From positions 1-64,000 of the forward strand of contig NZ_FMWL01000016.1 in assembly GCF_900103005.1 (NCBI RefSeq): a stretch of 64,000 nt of DNA, written 5' to 3'. Numbering within the stretch: position 1 is the stretch's first letter; each line of letters opens with the position of its first letter. The stretch comes from Acidaminobacter hydrogenoformans DSM 2784. GTDB lineage: Bacteria; Bacillota; Clostridia; Peptostreptococcales; Acidaminobacteraceae. Positions 59,324-64,000 of this stretch are shown one piece after another. A model generated the notes under the pieces. That model saw only the letters and a program-made list of their open reading frames with translations, did no database searches and was not told where the DNA came from. The translations under genes and the position numbers were made by a program.

Positions 59324-60261
59324 TACGCTTTCTTGCCGAGGGTTTGAAGCTGGTGCATATTGCCGTATAATTTGGTGAGAAGATCAAATTCTTGTTGGTC
59401 ATAAAATCCGCAATTTCCTCTGCCGAACTCCTTTGCAACTTCCAGAGTGAAACGTGCCGCCTGCTCGAGATCAAATGGGTGACTCGCGCCTGTAGCACAA
59501 CCGGGAACAGCCACCTCTGTCGTTATGGCAACACCAACTACCGGAGCTTTTGTTGCTGTTGCAGGCTGAAGAATGCTGTTGATATGATAAACGTCATTGC
59601 CATATGGCGTTATGTCCTGCATACTTAGTGGGAAAACTACTGGTAATTTTCCAGTGGTGTATTGCATGATGTCAAGCAAATGATCACTGACTTTAAGGAT
59701 ATACCCTTCTTTAACAGTCGGCGAAATAGCAAACCCTCTGTGGTTGATCACACGATTTCCTTTCGTTGTATCCACAGACAAGATGGCATCCAAATCTCCA
59801 CTAACTTCTTCCTGGTTGACAGTAGCCATATCTACTGGCGAACCCATGAAAGGAACCGGCTTGTGAGGCTGAGTTGGTGCATCTGGACATATATGTGTTG
59901 ATAACACTACGTCGCCATCCAGAAAGTCACCCTTGTTCTGCATGTCGAGAAGTTTTGCAGCTACAGCCATCGCGATCACAGCACCATCTGCATCCGATAC
60001 CATGCCAATCATCTCTGGTCGCGCACCGATTCCTCCGAGCCTGCCAAGTATTCCAATAGTAGGTGCGTCCATGCCTTTTAATTTCCCTCTGGTCCCTTGT
60101 ATAGTAACTCTAATGAAGTCGGTCTTTCCTTGTTCACTTGTTATTGTCTTGACCTCGACATCCTTAGCCCCGTAATTCTCAAGATAACGTTTCATCTCAT
60201 TACCGTTTGCAGAGGCTGAATCTATCAATTCGTACACTTCCATAATTTGTTTTATAAGCAT
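59323..60261 (-). CDS. DUF1177 family protein
   Basis: A 312-residue soluble protein matching DUF1177 in my memory: GRLGGIGARPEMIGMVSDADGAV, LDGDVVLSTHICPDAPTQPHKPVPFMGSP, SVDTTKGNRVINHRGFAISPTVKEG, and PGCATGASHPFDLEQAARF (each given in part). Several conserved His, Asp and Cys residues suggest a metalloenzyme, but no activity is known. It is embedded in a peptide or acyl-amino-acid operon. ATG 60261 behind AGGAGG. Confidence 0.87.
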   Translation of the reverse strand: MLIKQIMEVYELIDSASANGNEMKRYLENYGAKDVEVKTITSEQGKTDFIRVTIQGTRGKLKGMDAPTIGILGRLGGIGARPEMIGMVSDADGAVIAMAVAAKLLDMQNKGDFLDGDVVLSTHICPDAPTQPHKPVPFMGSPVDMATVNQEEVSGDLDAILSVDTTKGNRVINHRGFAISPTVKEGYILKVSDHLLDIMQYTTGKLPVVFPLSMQDITPYGNDVYHINSILQPATATKAPVVGVAITTEVAVPGCATGASHPFDLEQAARFTLEVAKEFGRGNCGFYDQQEFDLLTKLYGNMHQLQTLGKKA

Positions 60262-60315
60262 GCCCTATCCTCCTAGAGTCTCTATTTGTAACTCTATTTT
60301 CTATATTTTGATTCT

Positions 60316-61575
60316 CTAATTTATACCAAGAAGGTCACACAGAGAAAGCAAATAAATCTTATTCGCATTTATGACATCTTGTATATCCACATTTTCATTG
60401 TATGAATGGATGCCTTCTGTATTGGCTGGTCCGTATTGAATGGTTGGAATTCCTTTCTCCCTATAATAACGGGCATCACTCGAAGCCCATTGATAGGCAG
60501 GCAATACTTTGATATCCCATATTTCCTCTGCGTACTTCTTGATTGCCTGAACAATAGGCGCATCAATGGACGTGCTATTGCCGAAGTTTTTCCAAGTCAC
60601 ATCATACTCAACGCCATCTACATCGCTATCATCAATAATAGTTTGAATTGCTCTATCTACTTCAGTCACATCGGCACCAATAGGTAGCCGTATGTCCACG
60701 CGCGCTTCGCAGTAATCCGGCACCATATTTAACTTGGTGCCACCTTGAATAATGCCTACACTTGCCGTCACATGGTCAATAACATTTTCAATACCAGGCA
60801 TTTCCAGCTTGCTTGCCGCAATATATTTAGAGTTTTCAAGGGCCTGAGCTTGATCGAGACTGAATTGACCTCTGATTTCATGTAGTCTTCCAATATTCTG
60901 GAGAACCTTCGTGAGCTTAATGATTGCATTATCACCTTTATAATTGCCAAGGCTTCCGTGCGCTGAAGTTCCATGGGCTTTTAGCACCAGTTCATTTGAT
61001 CCTTTCTGACCGATTTCAATCGTAAAGTTTGAAGTGGGCTCAGCTACGATACAAGCATCTGCTTGGTCGGAGTAACCTTGTTCGCATAACCACTTGGTCC
61101 CGTATTGGCCACCAGATTCTTCGTCAGAAACAATATGCAGACGGACATTCCCCTTAATAGGCGCTTCTGATTCCTTAAGGAGCCTCATTGCAAATAGGAT
61201 TCCCGCGACGCCAGCTTTCATGTCGGAGGTTCCCCTCCCTAAAATCAGCGTATCTGTAACTTCTCCACAGTAAGGATCAAATCTCCATTTGGACAGATCT
61301 CCGGCTGGGACAACATCTACGTGCCCATTAAGGATGATGCTGGGCCCCTCATCATTTCCTATTTTAGCCAAAACGCACGGGAAAGCTTCATTAGCTTTCA
61401 ATTCTTCAGCTTCTATTCCTGATTCCTCAAGATACTTTTTAACAAAATCAATAACTTCTCGCTGGCTTCCCGTTGGGTTTTCGCTATTGATCCGGATCAG
61501 CTTAGCGGTCAATTCAATCAACTCATTACTTCGACTCGTAGCGATTTTCAAGAGTTCATCTTTTGTCACGCTCAT
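60316..61575 (-). CDS. M20 peptidase (ArgE/DapE/CPG2 type)
   Basis: A 419-residue two-zinc hydrolase. Metal ligands are visible in ILNGHVDVVP, LGRGTSDMKAGVAG and VSDEESGG, with the dimerisation domain between them (about 185-300) and the last ligand near the C-terminus in IQYGPANTEGIHSYNE. It should cleave an N-acyl amino acid or dipeptide brought in by OppDF. ATG 61575 behind AGGAGG, 46 bases after oppF. Confidence 0.92.
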   Translation of the reverse strand: MSVTKDELLKIATSRSNELIELTAKLIRINSENPTGSQREVIDFVKKYLEESGIEAEELKANEAFPCVLAKIGNDEGPSIILNGHVDVVPAGDLSKWRFDPYCGEVTDTLILGRGTSDMKAGVAGILFAMRLLKESEAPIKGNVRLHIVSDEESGGQYGTKWLCEQGYSDQADACIVAEPTSNFTIEIGQKGSNELVLKAHGTSAHGSLGNYKGDNAIIKLTKVLQNIGRLHEIRGQFSLDQAQALENSKYIAASKLEMPGIENVIDHVTASVGIIQGGTKLNMVPDYCEARVDIRLPIGADVTEVDRAIQTIIDDSDVDGVEYDVTWKNFGNSTSIDAPIVQAIKKYAEEIWDIKVLPAYQWASSDARYYREKGIPTIQYGPANTEGIHSYNENVDIQDVINANKIYLLSLCDLLGIN

Positions 61576-61621
61576 TTTTATCCTCCTATTAAATCCTCAT
61601 CTATATCATTTTCATGTAATC

Positions 61622-62590
61622 CTAATATAAATAGCATGCCACCTGGTGGCCCTTCTCCAGTGTCTTCAGTTTCGGCGTTTCAACTCGGCATCGATCCATA
61701 ACATGCATGCATCGGCTCGCAAAAGGACATCCCTTTTGTTCCCCAATTGGGCTTGGGATTTCACCCTTAAGCTGGATTTTTTGTGTCTCTTCAAAGGGGC
61801 TCTCTGGAGGTATAGCAGACAGCAGCGCCTGAGTGTAAGGATGTTTCGGATTCGTATAAATTTCCTGGGCATTGCAAAGCTCCACAATACGCCCCAAATA
61901 CATAATGACAATTCTATCGCTGACGTGCTTGATTACGCTCAAATCATGCGATATAAATACCATAGTTAAATTATGCTGCTTCTGAAGATCATTGAGCAAA
62001 TTAAGGACCTGGGCTTGAACAGATACATCCAATGCTGATACAGGTTCATCACAGACTATAATGTCAGGATTAAGCGCTAATGCTCTTGCAATGTTTATGC
62101 GTTGCCTCTGTCCTCCCGAAAACTCGTGTGGAAAGCGGTGGATATGCTGTTCATTTAAACCCACTTCTTTCATTAGAGAGATAACCTTCTCCCGGCGCTG
62201 GATTTTGTCCAATAATTTATGAACGACCATAGGTTCTTCAATTATTTGACCAGCCGTCTTCCTTGGATTTAATGAGGAATACGGATCCTGAAAAATCATT
62301 TGAATCTCTTTGCGAAGTGCTTTAAGTGCTTCACCTTTTTTCTCATTGATATCCAAGCCATTTAGCAGAATTTTCCCTGATGTTGCTGTATGAAGACGTA
62401 CCAGACAACGGCCAAGTGTCGACTTTCCACATCCAGATTCTCCGATTATTCCCAAAGTCTCGCCCTTGTAGACATCTATACTCACGTCACTAACCGCATG
62501 TAGGATTTTTTGATGCTCACCAAACTTACTTTTCCTCAGTTTAAATTGCTTATTGAGGTTTATTACGCTCATAATTGGCTCATTAGGCAT
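61622..62590 (-). CDS. oppF: Oligopeptide ABC transporter ATPase (OppF type)
   Basis: A 322-residue ATPase with Walker A GESGCGKSTLGRCL, Q-loop FQDPYSSLNPR, signature FSGGQRQRINIARAL, Walker B IIVCDEPVSALD and H-loop FISHDLSV. It ends with the Opp-type cysteine cluster region (GCPFASRCMHVMDRC) characteristic of peptide ABC ATPases. Its ATG overlaps the oppD stop by eight bases. Confidence 0.93.
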   Translation of the reverse strand: MPNEPIMSVINLNKQFKLRKSKFGEHQKILHAVSDVSIDVYKGETLGIIGESGCGKSTLGRCLVRLHTATSGKILLNGLDINEKKGEALKALRKEIQMIFQDPYSSLNPRKTAGQIIEEPMVVHKLLDKIQRREKVISLMKEVGLNEQHIHRFPHEFSGGQRQRINIARALALNPDIIVCDEPVSALDVSVQAQVLNLLNDLQKQHNLTMVFISHDLSVIKHVSDRIVIMYLGRIVELCNAQEIYTNPKHPYTQALLSAIPPESPFEETQKIQLKGEIPSPIGEQKGCPFASRCMHVMDRCRVETPKLKTLEKGHQVACYLY

Positions 62591-63596
62591 TGATCTTCAC
62601 CCCCACTCTTTCCAGGGTACTATCCTTTGACTGACGGTGGCAGGCAACAAAGTGCCCCGGATTAACTTCTATAAGCTCCGGCACCCTTTCAGAGCAAACC
62701 TGCAAAGCATAAGGACAACGATTGTAAAAGTTGCAGCATCCACCCGTTAAGCGTAAATCCGGAGGCGTACCAGGGATCGTGATCAATTCAGTTTTCGAAT
62801 CTTGAGAAAGCTTTGGCATGGAATCCAAAAGCCCCCACGTATAGGGATGAAGCGCTTCAGCGTATAATTTCCTGGCTGTCGTGTGCTCAACAGTTTTTCC
62901 GGCATACATCACCATTACCTCATCGCACATTTCCCACACAATCCCTAAATTGTGAGTAATTAGCATGATGGAAGTATTCAAGTTGCGCTGCATTTCCTTA
63001 AGCAGGTTCAGTACTTGGGCTTGTACCGTTACATCCAGTGCGGTTGTCGGCTCGTCTGCTATAACAAGCTTCGGCTGAGCACTGATGGCCATAGCAATGA
63101 TGACGCGCTGACACATCCCCCCAGATAGCTCGTAGGGATATGAGTCCATTCGACTTTCAGGATTTGGGATGCCCACTTTCTTCAAGGAGTCAATACTGAT
63201 CGCCCTGGCTTCTTCCACCGTCACATTCCTATGAGCTCGTATCATTTCGACCATCTGATAGCCAACCTTGAACACTGGATCAAGGGACGTCATAGGGTCT
63301 TGAGAGATTAGCGAAACCTCTTTACCACGATATTCCAAGAGCTCTTTCTTACTCAAAGTCAAAACATTTCTTCCATCGAAAAGGATTTCCCCTTCCACAA
63401 TTTTCCCAGTATTTTTAGGAAGCAACCGCATGATAGAAGAAGCTGTCATACTTTTCCCTGAACCGGATTCTCCGACAATACCTAACGTCATACCCCGCTT
63501 CAAATCAAAGCTAACCCCGTCGACGGCCTTAACTACACCACTGGCAAGATATAAATATGTCTTCAGGTTTTTAGCCTGCAGGATCAATTCTCCCAA
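62583..63596 (-). CDS. oppD: Oligopeptide ABC transporter ATPase (OppD type)
   Basis: A 337-residue ATPase with Walker A GESGSGKSMTAS, SQDPMTSLDP, signature LSGGMCQRV, Walker B LVIADEPTTALDVT and HNLGIVWEMCD. The C-terminal cluster CCNFYNRCPYALQVC is the OppD/DppD cysteine motif. The likely start is TTG 63596 behind GGGAGG; ATG 63611 would overlap the upstream stop and lacks a site. The permease and binding-protein genes are not in the window and may lie upstream. Confidence 0.9.
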   Translation of the reverse strand: MGELILQAKNLKTYLYLASGVVKAVDGVSFDLKRGMTLGIVGESGSGKSMTASSIMRLLPKNTGKIVEGEILFDGRNVLTLSKKELLEYRGKEVSLISQDPMTSLDPVFKVGYQMVEMIRAHRNVTVEEARAISIDSLKKVGIPNPESRMDSYPYELSGGMCQRVIIAMAISAQPKLVIADEPTTALDVTVQAQVLNLLKEMQRNLNTSIMLITHNLGIVWEMCDEVMVMYAGKTVEHTTARKLYAEALHPYTWGLLDSMPKLSQDSKTELITIPGTPPDLRLTGGCCNFYNRCPYALQVCSERVPELIEVNPGHFVACHRQSKDSTLERVGVKINA

Positions 63597-63598
63597 AC

Positions 63599-64000
63599 CT
63601 ATCCCTCCCATCCAAAATGGGCTTTCATGTCGTTGAAAGACCGCATAATTTTTTCACGCGTGTTTTTGTCCATCAGGACATCAACAGCTGTCATAGCCAT
63701 TGACTTCGCACCAATGTTTATAGCTCTTTGTCCATAAGGACCACCGACCGCATCCTCAAACTCCGGCGTATGACCTCTTAACTCTGGTACGACCTGGATA
63801 TAGGACTGAAATCCAGGAACCTTATGTGTTACATTGCCCATATCTGTACATCCTATGCCAAGCTCTTTTCTCCTCGGCATAACGAGCTCACCAAGACTAT
63901 CAAAATTGCGCTGCAGAAGCTCCTCCAAGATAGGATTGTTGCGAATGTCCTCATATGACGGTCCCTCAACCCTATATTCGAAGCGCGTTCCAGTGATCTC
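63599..64000 (-). CDS. M20-family amidohydrolase, C-terminal part (cut by window edge)
   Basis: The frame is open from the window end to the stop at 63599, giving 133 residues of a larger protein. Segments CTDMGNVTHKVPGFQSYIQV and INIGAKSMAMTAVDVL match the last metal-ligand and C-terminal helix regions of M20D amidohydrolases (AbgB/aminobenzoyl-glutamate hydrolase side). It is the first visible gene of the operon and is followed directly by oppD. Confidence 0.82.
   Translation of the reverse strand, partial: EITGTRFEYRVEGPSYEDIRNNPILEELLQRNFDSLGELVMPRRKELGIGCTDMGNVTHKVPGFQSYIQVVPELRGHTPEFEDAVGGPYGQRAINIGAKSMAMTAVDVLMDKNTREKIMRSFNDMKAHFGWEG

Noticed and set aside
1..64000. tRNA, rRNA or prophage genes
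   Set aside because: I scanned intergenic regions for tRNA-like cloverleaves, rRNA sequence and phage structural genes by eye and found none.

Overview
The window looks like a chromosomal segment of an anaerobic, amino-acid-using Gram-positive bacterium of the class Clostridia. Supporting signs: strong AGGAGG-type ribosome binding sites, frequent GTG/TTG starts, a class D sortase with an MPDTA-type sorting signal, clostridial lipoprotein signals, an ANTAR antitermination system, sigma-54 amino-acid catabolic regulators, and no respiratory or phage genes. Base composition is near 50% GC by eye. I do not name a genus. Most genes lie on the minus strand.

Layout. 1-477: the 5' part of an IS3-type transposase OrfA at the window edge, then duplicated short repeats. 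478-4348: two arsenic modules (arsR-acr3-arsC, and arsR-arsP-like permease-redox protein), each with a palindromic operator candidate. 4602-10358: two APC-family permeases around a soluble histidine kinase and an ANTAR response regulator. The operon of the first permease also encodes three small membrane proteins. It starts with a promoter, two hexaloop hairpins and an overlapping terminator, which is the textbook ANTAR target. 10754-15785: a sigma-54 promoter, an M20 amidohydrolase, an AbgT transporter and a sigma-54 activator. 15972-22636: a complete Wadjet jetABCD defence operon, preceded by a 159-bp palindromic MITE-like element. 22871-25922: a ZIP transporter, a 36-residue protein, an ice-binding (DUF3494) surface protein and its likely sortase. 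26156-30672: unknown protein, metallophosphoesterase, permease, NimA-like protein and DUF4256 protein. 30720-36413: a RocR-like sigma-54 regulator, a transporter, a class III aminotransferase and an amidinohydrolase, with a sigma-54 promoter in front of the transporter. 36576-38684: a large exported protein of unknown function. 38859-41977: aroA-aroD and a divergent LysR gene. 42181-45370: tripartite tricarboxylate transporter. 45845-48853: TRAP transporter, divergent from a three-subunit xanthine-dehydrogenase-family hydroxylase (49073-52723) and a two-component system (52901-55383). 55621-57383: Fe-S cluster-type YkgJ protein and a Phd-Uma2 fusion. 57695-64000: an operon for peptide or acyl-amino-acid use (M20 amidohydrolase, oppDF, M20 peptidase, DUF1177, AroM, M29-like).

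Common theme. Most modules pair an importer, one or two hydrolases or oxidoreductases, and a dedicated regulator, as expected of an organism living on amino acids, peptides and organic acids. The most unusual global feature is a dispersed 10-mer, GCCGATGGTC. I count 16 exact copies by eye, 12 of them between genes. Several occur as inverted pairs just after stop codons, where they form terminator-like hairpins. This resembles the layout of DNA uptake sequences in Neisseria and Pasteurellaceae, but a terminator-associated REP family is an equally open reading.
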